Source: Synechococcus sp. LA31 (GTDB lineage: Bacteria > Cyanobacteriota > Cyanobacteriia > PCC-6307 > Cyanobiaceae). From it: DNA of 64,000 nt. The stretch spans positions 1,860,001 to 1,924,000 of the forward strand of contig NZ_CP075523.1 of assembly GCF_018502385.1 (NCBI RefSeq), given 5' to 3'. The translations under genes and the position numbers were made by a program. This document shows positions 57,601-64,000 of this stretch, one piece after another; within the stretch, counting starts at the first letter, position 1, and each line of letters starts with the position of its first letter. The notes under the pieces were generated by a model. That model saw only the letters and a program-made list of their open reading frames with translations. It had not been told where the DNA came from and did not search any database.

Positions 57601-57848
57601 TGATCACGCTGATCGCCTTCGTGGATGCCAATCCCCAGGTGGGCTTCGACGACGACCTGGCCCTCGATGTGGTGATCGGCCACGCCGTGCGGGTGGGGTG
57701 GCAGCAGCAACATCCCGAACAAGCCGCCGCGAATTACCCCTCCCACAAGGCCGAAGCTTGGGATGGCTTCTACCGCTCTTCACCGGCCCAGTGCCGCCGC
57801 TGGCAGCTGCTGGCGCTCAAGGAGCTGGCGGAACTGCAACCGGCCTAG
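54651..57848 (+). CDS. GH15 / phosphorylase-kinase-alpha-like protein
   Basis: The protein of about 1065 residues has an N-terminal (alpha/alpha)6 glucoamylase-like domain with TVHGNYGDAWVRDCVYSIQC, KYDTASGAPVVPDHGWGHLQ, YGIWERGDKGNHGLPERNAS and RIPNDNVPLLWTQSLTWLGD. A C-terminal region like phosphorylase kinase regulatory subunits follows (WYR-type helices to the end). Cyanobacteria encode one such protein; it may act on glycogen or regulate glycogen use, but no activity is known to me. ATG at 54651, 54654 or 54672. Its stop overlaps that of the next gene by 4 bases. Confidence 0.85.
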   Translation: MMLSSAPMAGPTEPMQLTAAEAWQRLQELDGQIEQVVLQRQDPITGLLPASTAHTVHGNYGDAWVRDCVYSIQCVWGLALAHRRLSGATTRVFELEQRVLQLMRGLLNAMLRQAHKVERFKHSLEPLDALHAKYDTASGAPVVPDHGWGHLQLDATALFLLQLAQLTRSGLVVVQTSHERDFLQNLVYYVARAYRVRDYGIWERGDKGNHGLPERNASSIGLVKAALEALEGLDLYGPHGNGQCSLHIPHDAIVRLRRALTGLLPRESASKEVDAACLSVIGYPAWAVEDPALVERTRTKIRNELGGPYGYKRFRRDGHQTVVEDHNRLHYEREELAQFEHIECEWPLFLAYELITACCEERWSEAWQWRERLDRVAVQVNGVPLLPELYVVPQDAVEAERRRPGSQARIPNDNVPLLWTQSLTWLGDLMLLGLLQPNDLDPSGRRLGYSVGAEQVLVSFVPAREHIATALEQAGLAVTRPSSVAIASSAELGERMAAVGANPRLGLSGHPPQRMETMATARLYRQSGTPLAFLPAVLEESTYYLSDDPELLVDAVENEISQLQRHWRGVGAPLLLIPVEEGPFQRSADSFLRLGERLRSGLVNGVAVQLAPLQELMEQASWAELPAHAQPQGQQRSQPAPALLRASTEQQPLTAEEEQELEESPLEHLTDRLWQSTSLPEQAELLEQLVHRLGLQAALSGPGGTATPQALLEEIYRRALADANWNVVRRCAGSLGLIHPQLEDALTDLLVRQKQVVVGRNYTNNSLLSQPTDSLGIAAMIQRFSGEDGREWMLQQELLLALDGVARREPALLSGSLTLQLGQLLLLLTSELAGERDLTPIEAFEALCDEPPHAICRRLRQVLQDVEHAKAALQRKEQLHVSGRVRWEAPDPLEELPKSGCWLKHRQRMGALQIVPRNFHPGIWELLHHCRGLVIGDKLERRNRLESALLKEKTPGERNFATHVEHLLSKIEAAEYRRLCVETLITLIAFVDANPQVGFDDDLALDVVIGHAVRVGWQQQHPEQAAANYPSHKAEAWDGFYRSSPAQCRRWQLLALKELAELQPA

Positions 57849-58837
57849 ATCGGCTGGGCGAGGGTCATGCAGAGCGTGGGCTGCTCCACGCACTGCTCAA
57901 TCAGATCCGCCAGCAGCAGGGCGCGGGAGGCCTGGGGACCATCCACCGCCGGCTGCTCCTCACCCCGAATGCATTGAAGAAAGTGCTCTAACTCCGCCAC
58001 CAGCGGATCCACCGGCGAGGTGCTCACCTCTTCGATGAAGCCGTCGTTGCGGTAGAGGAGCTCGCCGTGATCAGCCGTGAATGACAGCTGGGTGCGGCGG
58101 TGAATCTGAAGGCTGCGGTTGAGGAAATCCGTTTCCACCAGCGCACTGCGGCAGTGGGCCGAAAGGCTGCGGATCTTGCGGTGCGCCATCTTGCTGGCCG
58201 TGAGGCTGGCCACCACACCATTGGCAAAACCAAGGGTGGCATTCACGTAGTCGATCGGACCCTCGGCGCTGCGGCCACCGGCGGCGGCCAGGCGCACCAC
58301 CTTGGAGCCGGCCAATTCGAGCACCAGGTCGATGTCGTGAATCATCAGATCCAGCACCACCGACACATCGTTGGCGCGATCGGGATTGGGGCTGTGGCGA
58401 CGCGCCTCCAGCACAACCACCTCCTCGTTAGCCACCACCTTCACCAACTCGCGGAAGGCAGGGTTGAAGCGCTCGATGTGCCCCACTTGCAGCAAGCGGC
58501 CGGCTTTCTCGGCAGCAGCGCTGAGCTGGGTGGCCTCCTCCTGGGTGGCAGCGATCGGCTTCTCGATCAGCACGTGCACGCCGGCGTTAAAGCAGGCCAT
58601 GCCCACGCGGTGATGCAACAGGGTGGGGACAGCGATGCACACCGCCTCCACCTCGCTGAGCATCTCCTCGTAGCCGGCGAACCAGCGGCAGCCGAATTGC
58701 TCCACCGCCAGCTTTCCTCGGTGTGGATCGGGATCGGCCACACCCACCAGCTCGGCATCGCGCAGCAGGCTCAGCACCCGGGCGTGGTGCCAGCCCATAT
58801 TTCCGATTCCGACCACTCCAACGCGAACCGGCTGCAT
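57845..58837 (-). CDS. Gfo/Idh/MocA family NAD(P)-dependent oxidoreductase
   Basis: The 330-residue protein has the Rossmann start RVGVVGIGNMGWHHARVLSL, the AVCIAVPTLLHHRVGMACFN segment, and the characteristic VLIEKPIAATQEEATQL with the active-site EKP. DLMIHDIDLVLELAG provides the catalytic His and Asp. The family acts on sugars and inositols; the substrate here is unknown. It is convergent with the GH15-like gene, and both may serve sugar metabolism. Confidence 0.9.
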   Translation of the reverse strand: MQPVRVGVVGIGNMGWHHARVLSLLRDAELVGVADPDPHRGKLAVEQFGCRWFAGYEEMLSEVEAVCIAVPTLLHHRVGMACFNAGVHVLIEKPIAATQEEATQLSAAAEKAGRLLQVGHIERFNPAFRELVKVVANEEVVVLEARRHSPNPDRANDVSVVLDLMIHDIDLVLELAGSKVVRLAAAGGRSAEGPIDYVNATLGFANGVVASLTASKMAHRKIRSLSAHCRSALVETDFLNRSLQIHRRTQLSFTADHGELLYRNDGFIEEVSTSPVDPLVAELEHFLQCIRGEEQPAVDGPQASRALLLADLIEQCVEQPTLCMTLAQPI

Positions 58838-58893
58838 GGCGCTGGCGATCAGACGCTGAAATTATCGACGATCAGGGGCCTCCACCACGACGA

Positions 58894-60186
58894 TCAGGTG
58901 TCGTCTGATTCAGGTTCGATGGCCCGACGGGTGATCTCCACCCGTTCAATGCGAGGGCCGTCCATGGCCATGATCAAGAACTGATGGCCTTTCCAGCGCA
59001 AGCTCTCGCCCGGTGATGGGATGTGCTGCAGCCGCTCCAGCAGGAAGCCGGCCAGGGTGTGGTGCTCATCGGATTCGGGCAACTGCAGGCTCAGTTCACG
59101 GTTGAGCTCGTAGATCTCCAAATCACCAGCCACCAGCCAGCTGTGCTCCTGCAGTTGCTGCAGGTCGTCTTCCGGGTTTTCCGGGTCTTCCTCGTCGCCA
59201 ACGATCTCGCTGGTGAGATCGGAAATCGTCACCAGGCCCTCGGTGCCGCCGTGCTCATCCACCACCAACAGCAGCGGCTCGCCGCTGCGGATCACGGGGA
59301 GCAACTCAGCCAAAGGGGTGGTTTCCTGCACCTTGGTGACCGGGGTGACGTAAGGCGCCAGGGGTGAATCACTGCGCAGTAGCCCCTTAGCGATCGGCTC
59401 TGCCAGGCGACGCAGATCGAGCAGGCCGCGCACATCATCAAGGGAGGTGCCGATCACGGGGAAGCGGGCGTGATGGGTGCTGTGCACTGCTTCCATCAAC
59501 TCCGCAAAGCGCACCTCCAGCGGCAGGGTGACCATGCCGGAGCGGGGCACCATCACCTCGCGCACTTGGGTGTCGCGCAGGGAAAAGAGGCCCTCCAGCA
59601 TGTCGCGCTCGTCGGGCATCAGCCCGATCACGCTGTTGGATTCGATCAGGGTTTCCAGCTCTCCAGCCGAGAGCGCCGGCACCAACTCATCCCAGTTGCG
59701 CGGCAGCCCCAGCAGACGCAACAGGCCATTGCCAAGCCGTTCGAGCAGCACGAGCAATGGGCCCAGGCTGCGCATCACTGCCTCGAGCACCGGCGCCAGA
59801 CGCAAGGCCGTTGCCTCAGGGCGATGCAGCACCCAGGCCTTGGGCACCAGGCCACCGAGCAACGTGGCCACCAGCACCAGAGCCACAAACACCAGTACAT
59901 CCAGCCAGGCCTGCCCCAACCAGCGGCCAGCCGCACCGCTGCCCCAGCGTTCCGCCAACCCGCGGCCGCTCCAACCGAGGGCCACGAGGGCCAGAGTCAT
60001 CCCGAGCTGAGTGGCCAGCAGGGCCCGGCGCAGGCGGCGCTGCAGCCTCGCGACCGCCGTGGCACCTCGCTCACCATCGGCCTCGAGCAATTGCACCCGC
60101 GTGGGCCGCAGCCGGATCAGGGCGAATTCCGAGGCAGCGAAGAAGGCCAGCAGAACCAGCAGGGCTGCCGGTGCCAGGAATCGCAT
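58894..60186 (-). CDS. CNNM/CorC-type membrane protein with CBS domains (hemolysin family)
   Basis: The 430-residue protein has a DUF21 (CNNM) transmembrane domain of three or four helices (FLAPAALLVLLAFFAASEFA, ALLATQLGMTLALVALGW, VLVFVALVLVATLLGGLVP). A CBS pair follows (VREVMVPRSGMVTLPLEVRF and LLLVVDEHGGTEGLVTISDL), then a C-terminal CorC_HlyC domain (LPESDEHHTLAGFLLERLQH). The family is linked to Mg2+ or Co2+ efflux. ATG start MRFLAPAALL. The FKBP-RTX gene upstream is on the same strand. Confidence 0.92.
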   Translation of the reverse strand: MRFLAPAALLVLLAFFAASEFALIRLRPTRVQLLEADGERGATAVARLQRRLRRALLATQLGMTLALVALGWSGRGLAERWGSGAAGRWLGQAWLDVLVFVALVLVATLLGGLVPKAWVLHRPEATALRLAPVLEAVMRSLGPLLVLLERLGNGLLRLLGLPRNWDELVPALSAGELETLIESNSVIGLMPDERDMLEGLFSLRDTQVREVMVPRSGMVTLPLEVRFAELMEAVHSTHHARFPVIGTSLDDVRGLLDLRRLAEPIAKGLLRSDSPLAPYVTPVTKVQETTPLAELLPVIRSGEPLLLVVDEHGGTEGLVTISDLTSEIVGDEEDPENPEDDLQQLQEHSWLVAGDLEIYELNRELSLQLPESDEHHTLAGFLLERLQHIPSPGESLRWKGHQFLIMAMDGPRIERVEITRRAIEPESDDT

Positions 60187-60195
60187 CGGGTTCAG

Positions 60196-60291
60196 ATGGG
60201 AGTCGAACGGATCGAACTCACCGAAGAGGAGGTAGCAAGTCTGCTTCAGCAGGGCCTAGTCCGGAAGGATCAGGCCGATCCGCAGATCTGA
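60196..60291 (+). CDS. Possible 31-residue small protein
   Basis: The ORF MGVERIELTEEEVASLLQQG and onward fills most of the gap between the CNNM and FKBP-RTX genes, on the opposite strand. The peptide has a balanced, helix-forming, charged composition unlike the Pro/His/Arg-rich frame that precedes it. It could be a real small protein, but there is no ribosome site and no known family. The frame is also open upstream as a shadow of the CNNM gene, so chance is possible. Confidence 0.3.
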   Translation: MGVERIELTEEEVASLLQQGLVRKDQADPQI

Positions 60292-60302
60292 TCGAGACAG
60301 AC

Positions 60303-61169
60303 TTACAGCACAAGACTGCCACCACTGAAGCGCTTCACGCCCGTCAGAAGGATCTCCAGCTCCGCCCGCCCATCACCGTCGTGATCCAGCAGCAGAGAGC
60401 CTTTGGCAAACCGCACTTCTCCAGCTGTTTGACTAAATGCACGCTTGCCGATGTAAACCAGAGAATCGCCGAGCAGCGAAAGATCAATCGAATCGCTGGA
60501 AGACTGGAATCCCAAAATGCTGTCCTGGCGGCCGCGGCGGGCAGGGGAATCATTCAGATCGGCATACACATAGCGGCTCCCACCGGGGCCGCCAATCAAC
60601 ACATCGGCTTGGCCGTTGCCCTGGAGCACATCATCACCGCCAAGGCCGATCAGGAGATCTTTAGAAGTACCCCCAGTAAGGAGATCAGCAGCATCGGTTC
60701 CAATCTTTCGCTCGGCAACTTTGGGCTTGGCTGCCTTGAGCTGCTTGAAGAGCTTCTTGCTCAAACCCAACTCTGAGTAGGAGGGATAGATCGCCTCAGA
60801 CTCGCCAGCCGGAATGGAGCCAACCAGCTCAACACGGAAACGCAAGGGCGCATTTGGAGGGATCGAGGGCGGAGCGCCAGCACTGCCGTAGGCCAACTCG
60901 GATGGAATCGTGAGATCAAGCACCTCACCGAGTCGACGACCAGCAAGAGCCTGATCCCAACCCTGGATCACTTGAGCGCCACCGAGCTCAAACGTGAACA
61001 GCTGCCGCGCCGGAATTGCCGAAAAGGTCGCGAAGTCGTAATTGGCGTCAAAGGGCGCACCATCTCCATCCAATAAAGAGCCCGAATAGAGCACACCAAG
61101 CACATCGCCTGCACGCACCCTGGCTCCCTTCGACGAGCGAAGAACATTGATTCCAACTTCGTTCGCCAT
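60303..61169 (-). CDS. FKBP-type peptidyl-prolyl isomerase fused to RTX secretion domain
   Basis: Residues 10-118 of the 288-residue protein are an FKBP domain: GDVLGVLYSGSLLDGDG, PFDANYD, FTFELGGAQVIQGWDQAL, IPSELAYG and LRFRVEL. The FKBP12 pocket residues are all present (Tyr28, Phe40, Asp41, Phe60, Val67, Ile68, Trp71, Tyr94, Phe111). Residues 157-194 hold RTX nonapeptides (GGTSKDLLIGLGGDDVLQG). Residues 195-288 look like a serralysin M10_C type secretion end (DHDGDGRAELEI, then VL terminus). No N-terminal signal is seen, so type I secretion is expected. No transporter is adjacent. Confidence 0.85.
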   Translation of the reverse strand: MANEVGINVLRSSKGARVRAGDVLGVLYSGSLLDGDGAPFDANYDFATFSAIPARQLFTFELGGAQVIQGWDQALAGRRLGEVLDLTIPSELAYGSAGAPPSIPPNAPLRFRVELVGSIPAGESEAIYPSYSELGLSKKLFKQLKAAKPKVAERKIGTDAADLLTGGTSKDLLIGLGGDDVLQGNGQADVLIGGPGGSRYVYADLNDSPARRGRQDSILGFQSSSDSIDLSLLGDSLVYIGKRAFSQTAGEVRFAKGSLLLDHDGDGRAELEILLTGVKRFSGGSLVL

Positions 61170-61240
61170 AACCCTCGGTGTGCAGGCTCTCAGGCCTGGG
61201 AATTCAACACTTTAGGCGGACTTAAAGGTCTTTTCATCCA

Positions 61241-61313
61241 TGGGGGTCGCGAGGATCGAACTCGCCTAAGGCGGATTATGAGTCCGCTGCATTCACCAGA
61301 TTGCTAGACCCCC
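61241..61313 (-). tRNA. tRNA with CAT anticodon (elongator Met or Ile2)
   Basis: The 73-base cloverleaf on the minus strand has acceptor GGGGGTC/GACCCCC with discriminator A, a short D stem GCA/TGC, and anticodon stem GCGGA/TCCGC around CTCATAA (CAT). The T arm is GCGAG-TTCGATC-CTCGC. The paired first base excludes initiator tRNA. Sequence alone does not tell elongator methionine from lysidine-modified isoleucine tRNA. CCA is not encoded. Confidence 0.88.
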
Positions 61314-61336
61314 GTGCGGCGAACCGCAGTGGGTGT

Positions 61337-61900
61337 CTACCACAGGCCGCGGATCCCGCGTGAACCCGGTTGCGGCCAACTGGTGGGCGAGCTCTGGCTG
61401 TTGCAACGGCCCTGGGGCAAGCCCTGGCAGAAACCGTTGTTCACATCGGCCGTGCGCCAGGGCATCGGATTGCTCTGCTGCTCGAGCAGCACCTGATACG
61501 TGTTTTCAAGGGCGGAGCCATCCCACACGATCGTCTGATCGGGGAAGCCGAATCCCATCACTTTGGTGCCATCGCCGCCGCCCATGGCGATGCCAAGGAT
61601 GTCGGTGATCTGATGGGTGATATCGATGCCGCGGGCGTAGGGCGAGGTGTAGCTGTAGAAGCGGCGCTCTACCAGCTGCGGCGTGGACACCACCGGACCG
61701 CAGCGCGTGACCGCCACAGGGCCAGAGCCGGCCAGTGGAGCTTCCAAGGTGGTGGTGCACACCACCGGGCCCGCCTGGACGGGCAGCCCTTGCCAGCCCA
61801 CTGCAACTGCAGCCGCAGCAACAGCTGCCGCTCCTGCCAAGGATCCACTCCCGGCCATTGCCATCACTCGCGCACGCTGGGCGCAAACTAGACAGCTCAA
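61337..61900 (-). CDS. Conserved cyanobacterial secreted protein, unknown function
   Basis: The protein of up to 187 residues has a signal-like N-terminus ([21 protein letters not shown]). A mature part follows with [69 protein letters not shown] and [19 protein letters not shown] recall this block order in a conserved family of cyanobacterial exported proteins without known role. Two mature cysteines could pair. Start is uncertain: the ATG at 61900 or 61864. It is divergent from pyrE with 18 bases between. Confidence 0.68.
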   Translation of the reverse strand: MSCLVCAQRARVMAMAGSGSLAGAAAVAAAAVAVGWQGLPVQAGPVVCTTTLEAPLAGSGPVAVTRCGPVVSTPQLVERRFYSYTSPYARGIDITHQITDILGIAMGGGDGTKVMGFGFPDQTIVWDGSALENTYQVLLEQQSNPMPWRTADVNNGFCQGLPQGRCNSQSSPTSWPQPGSRGIRGLW

Positions 61901-61918
61901 CCGCCTAACGCCAGAGGC

Positions 61919-62512
61919 ATGACCCAGCTGCTAACCCTCCCCCAGGCCAGCGCTGATCAACGCCAGCTGCTGCTGCGGCTGTTGGCAGAGCGGGCCTACC
62001 GGCACGGCAGCTTCACCCTCGCCTCGGGCCGCACCAGCAACCACTACGTGAACTGCAAACCAGTGAGCCTGAGCGGCCAGGGCCTGGCGCTGCTCTCGGC
62101 TCAGATGCTGGAGCTGGTGGAGCCAGACGCCGTAGCCGTAGCCGGCCTCACCCTTGGCGCCGACCCCCTGGTGAGCGGCGTGGCGGTGGCCGCCGCCCTG
62201 AGCGGCCGTGCCCTCGATGCGCTGATCGTGCGCAAAGAGGCCAAGGGCCATGGCACCGGCGCCTGGCTGGAGGGCCCATTACCGGAGCCCGGCAGCTGCA
62301 TCACCGTGCTGGAAGACGTGGTGACCACCGGCGGCTCTTCGCTCAAGGCCGTGAACCAGCTGCGGGAAGCGGGCTACACGGTGAAGCGGGTGGTGACGAT
62401 CGTGGATCGGCAGGAAGGGGGCCTCGAGGCGATGACCGCCGCGGGCCTGGAGCTGCAAAGTTTGTTCCTGCTGGAAGAGGTGGCCGCCGTCTCTGCCGCG
62501 GCCCGCTCATGA
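61919..62512 (+). CDS. pyrE: Orotate phosphoribosyltransferase
   Basis: PyrE makes orotidine monophosphate from orotate and PRPP. The 197-residue protein has [58 protein letters not shown] and the PRPP loop [20 protein letters not shown]. All are standard. The ATG start is clear. Its stop overlaps the ygfZ start in ATGA, so the pair is translationally coupled. Confidence 0.95.
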   Translation: MTQLLTLPQASADQRQLLLRLLAERAYRHGSFTLASGRTSNHYVNCKPVSLSGQGLALLSAQMLELVEPDAVAVAGLTLGADPLVSGVAVAAALSGRALDALIVRKEAKGHGTGAWLEGPLPEPGSCITVLEDVVTTGGSSLKAVNQLREAGYTVKRVVTIVDRQEGGLEAMTAAGLELQSLFLLEEVAAVSAAARS

Positions 62513-63423
62513 GCAGCGCAGCCTCAGCCCGCTGGAGCACCCCCATCCACCGCATGCGGCTGGAGGGGGCCGATGCGCGCCGCTTTCTGCACGGCCAGAG
62601 CAGCCAGGCGATTGAGCTGGCCGCAAGCGGTGCCTGCCTGCCCACCTGTTTGATCAGCCCCACCGGCCGCATGCGCGCCCTGGCACTGGTGCGCGTCGAC
62701 GACAGCGGCACCGATCTGCTGGTGCTGGCCGGCGATGGCCCGGCGGTACATCAGGCCCTTGATCGGGTGCTCTTCCCGGCAGACCGCGTCAAGCTTGGTG
62801 CGGTGGAAGCCGCCACGCTGGTGCGATGGATGGGGGCTGCAGCGCCAGACGGCAGCCACGCCAACCTGATGGCACCGGGGGTCAACCTTGGCGCCGGCGC
62901 CAACCAACCCGCCTGGCTGCAAACCCACGGCGAGGCTCTCCCTGCCTGGCTGGAGGCACTGCCGGAATTCGATCCTGAGGCCGCTGAACGCCAGCGCATC
63001 CGCCAGGGTTTCCCGGCTGCACCAGGCGAACTCAACGACAGCACCAACCCATTCGAGCTGGGACTGGCGCCGTGGGTGAGCCTCAACAAAGGCTGCTATG
63101 TAGGCCAGGAAACCCTGGCCAAACTCGCCACCTACGACGGTGTGAAACAGCAGTTGCGCTACTGGCGCTGCAGCCACACCGGCGCCATCACCCCCGGAAC
63201 CACCCTCACCGCAGCGGGAGGCGAGCGGGCCGGCGTGATCACATCAGCGTTGGTGGGGCCTGAGGGCCTGGAGGGGCTGGCCTTGGTGCGGCGCGGCGCC
63301 CTGGAACAAGCTCAGCTGCTCACCAGCAGCGGCGATGGGCAGGGCTCCACAGCGATCACCCTTGAGATCAGCGTCCCGGCCGGGTTTGTGGCACCACCGG
63401 TGGGCGCCGGCGGTCAGAGCTGA
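62509..63423 (+). CDS. ygfZ: YgfZ/GcvT-domain protein (folate-binding, Fe-S assembly)
   Basis: YgfZ is a tetrahydrofolate-binding protein that helps Fe-S cluster assembly or repair. The 304-residue protein has the GcvT fold start [20 protein letters not shown]. The diagnostic motif [20 protein letters not shown] carries the conserved Lys-Gly-Cys-Tyr. A C-terminal GcvT beta domain follows ([20 protein letters not shown]). It overlaps pyrE by 4 bases. It is convergent with the nuclease gene, 3 bases apart. Confidence 0.9.
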   Translation: MSSAASARWSTPIHRMRLEGADARRFLHGQSSQAIELAASGACLPTCLISPTGRMRALALVRVDDSGTDLLVLAGDGPAVHQALDRVLFPADRVKLGAVEAATLVRWMGAAAPDGSHANLMAPGVNLGAGANQPAWLQTHGEALPAWLEALPEFDPEAAERQRIRQGFPAAPGELNDSTNPFELGLAPWVSLNKGCYVGQETLAKLATYDGVKQQLRYWRCSHTGAITPGTTLTAAGGERAGVITSALVGPEGLEGLALVRRGALEQAQLLTSSGDGQGSTAITLEISVPAGFVAPPVGAGGQS

Positions 63424-63426
63424 ACT

Positions 63427-64000
63427 TCAAAGCTCAACAGGCTCGTCTTGCTCCAGCAAACAGCGGGCCACCGCCCAGGTGGCCAAGGCGTCATCGTGGT
63501 TGTAGCAAAAAATGCGCCGCAGGTTTTGGCGGGAGCCGCGGCCCTCGGGGCCGTCACCGCCGAGGCGCCAGCGCCGCCACCACAGCAGCGCCCGTGCTCC
63601 ATCCACCCCCTGCTGGCGCCAACGGAACCCCAGCCAGCTGGCGGTGGCCTTGAGGCCATAACTGTTGGTGGGCATCCACCAATAGCGCCGCAGACGCAGG
63701 TGTACATCGATCATCCGGCTGCGCAGCGCAGCGATCTGGCGCTCTTTGGCGCCCTGGCGCTGGGCCAGGCGCACCAGCGCCAGAAGTTCGGTTTCGCCGT
63801 AGTGCAACACCGGCCAATCGGGGTAGGCCGCCAGCAGGCGCTGCAGCCGCTGCCACAGCCGTGCTTCCCCGTGCTCCTGTAGCGCCAGCAAGGGGTGATA
63901 CGGAGCCGCGGCGGCTTCAGCCACGCTGGGCCAGCCGCCATCCCCATCTCGTGGCAGCCGCACAAAGCCATGCAGGAAATCGTCGCGGGCGTCGGGGTCA
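63427..64000 (-). CDS. TM0106-type RecB-like nuclease, C-terminal part
   Basis: The frame is open through the end of the window, so the N-terminal RecB-like nuclease domain lies outside. The visible C-terminal part has an RNase-H-like exonuclease end: PVLHYGETELLALVRLAQR, MPTNSYGLKATASWLGFRWR and RIFCYNHDDALATWAVARCL. The YN-x-DD-x-x-AT signature marks the TM0106 family found in many cyanobacteria. The GTG at 63963 is internal to the family alignment and is not the true start. Confidence 0.8.
   Translation of the reverse strand, partial: DPDARDDFLHGFVRLPRDGDGGWPSVAEAAAAPYHPLLALQEHGEARLWQRLQRLLAAYPDWPVLHYGETELLALVRLAQRQGAKERQIAALRSRMIDVHLRLRRYWWMPTNSYGLKATASWLGFRWRQQGVDGARALLWWRRWRLGGDGPEGRGSRQNLRRIFCYNHDDALATWAVARCLLEQDEPVEL

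Overview
The window is a gene-dense, GC-rich stretch of a cyanobacterial chromosome. Cyanobacterial identity rests on four photosystem II small subunits (psbH, psbN, psbI, psbK), the nitrogen regulator ntcA, the carotenoid hydroxylase crtR, the inorganic-carbon gene ictB, a TxlA/HCF164-type thioredoxin, and many families largely confined to cyanobacteria (DUF565/Ycf20, DUF3177, DUF3084, DUF3146, DUF3181, DUF1997, DUF4079, DUF3155, DUF3769). High GC, very short intergenic gaps, ThyX for thymidylate synthesis, tRNAs without encoded CCA and the style of the NtcA protein fit the Synechococcus/Cyanobium picocyanobacterial group. No IS element, prophage or CRISPR array is visible.

Layout. 1-7,800: the end of a tRNA-Ala, three small conserved genes, pyrB and mpg on the minus strand, a lower-GC patch with an orphan PEP-CTERM-like secreted-protein domain (2.77-3.22 kb), a ChaA-type antiporter, a creatininase-family amidohydrolase, gatC, crtR and tRNA-Leu. 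7,800-16,500: ileS with a cupin gene overlapping its end, a FIST-domain sensor protein, trmB-ictB and a BadF-type sugar kinase. 16,500-26,600: glmM, a lytic transglycosylase, a NIL-ferredoxin/membrane protein pair, txlA, thyX, dcd with a CobO-like gene that lacks its P-loop, rph, ntcA with a recognisable NtcA-type promoter, and a DUF3084 protein. 26,600-35,600: a YqgF-fold nuclease, the psbH-tatA-pth-DUF3146 operon, psbN, a GH38 alpha-mannosidase, psbI, and a composite outer-membrane LptD-like protein. 35,100-41,600: a run of minus-strand genes (pentapeptide protein, leuD, leuC, cinA, wecA-like, glyA) and tRNA-Arg with its terminator. 41,600-53,800: small cyanobacterial genes, murJ, sfsA, ispH, purH, an esterase, DUF3155, an orphan histidine kinase, cobS, tgt and psbK. 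53,800-64,000: a WecG-type glycosyltransferase, a GH15/phosphorylase-kinase-like protein, a Gfo/Idh/MocA oxidoreductase, a CNNM transporter-like protein, a secreted FKBP-RTX fusion, a CAT-anticodon tRNA, pyrE, ygfZ and the end of a RecB-like nuclease.

How the genes relate. Most genes are housekeeping: nucleotide synthesis (pyrB, pyrE, purH, thyX, dcd), translation (ileS, gatC, tgt, trmB, pth, tRNAs), envelope synthesis (glmM, murJ, wecA-like, wecG, slt, LptD-like) and photosynthesis. Convergent pairs often overlap by a few to about 30 bases, and several co-directional pairs overlap by 1-22 bases, which suggests a streamlined genome. The most unusual items are the LptD-like protein with an embedded PagL-like barrel, the FKBP-RTX fusion, the P-loop-less CobO relative and the orphan PEP-CTERM-like domain. 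I found no clearly new multi-gene system.
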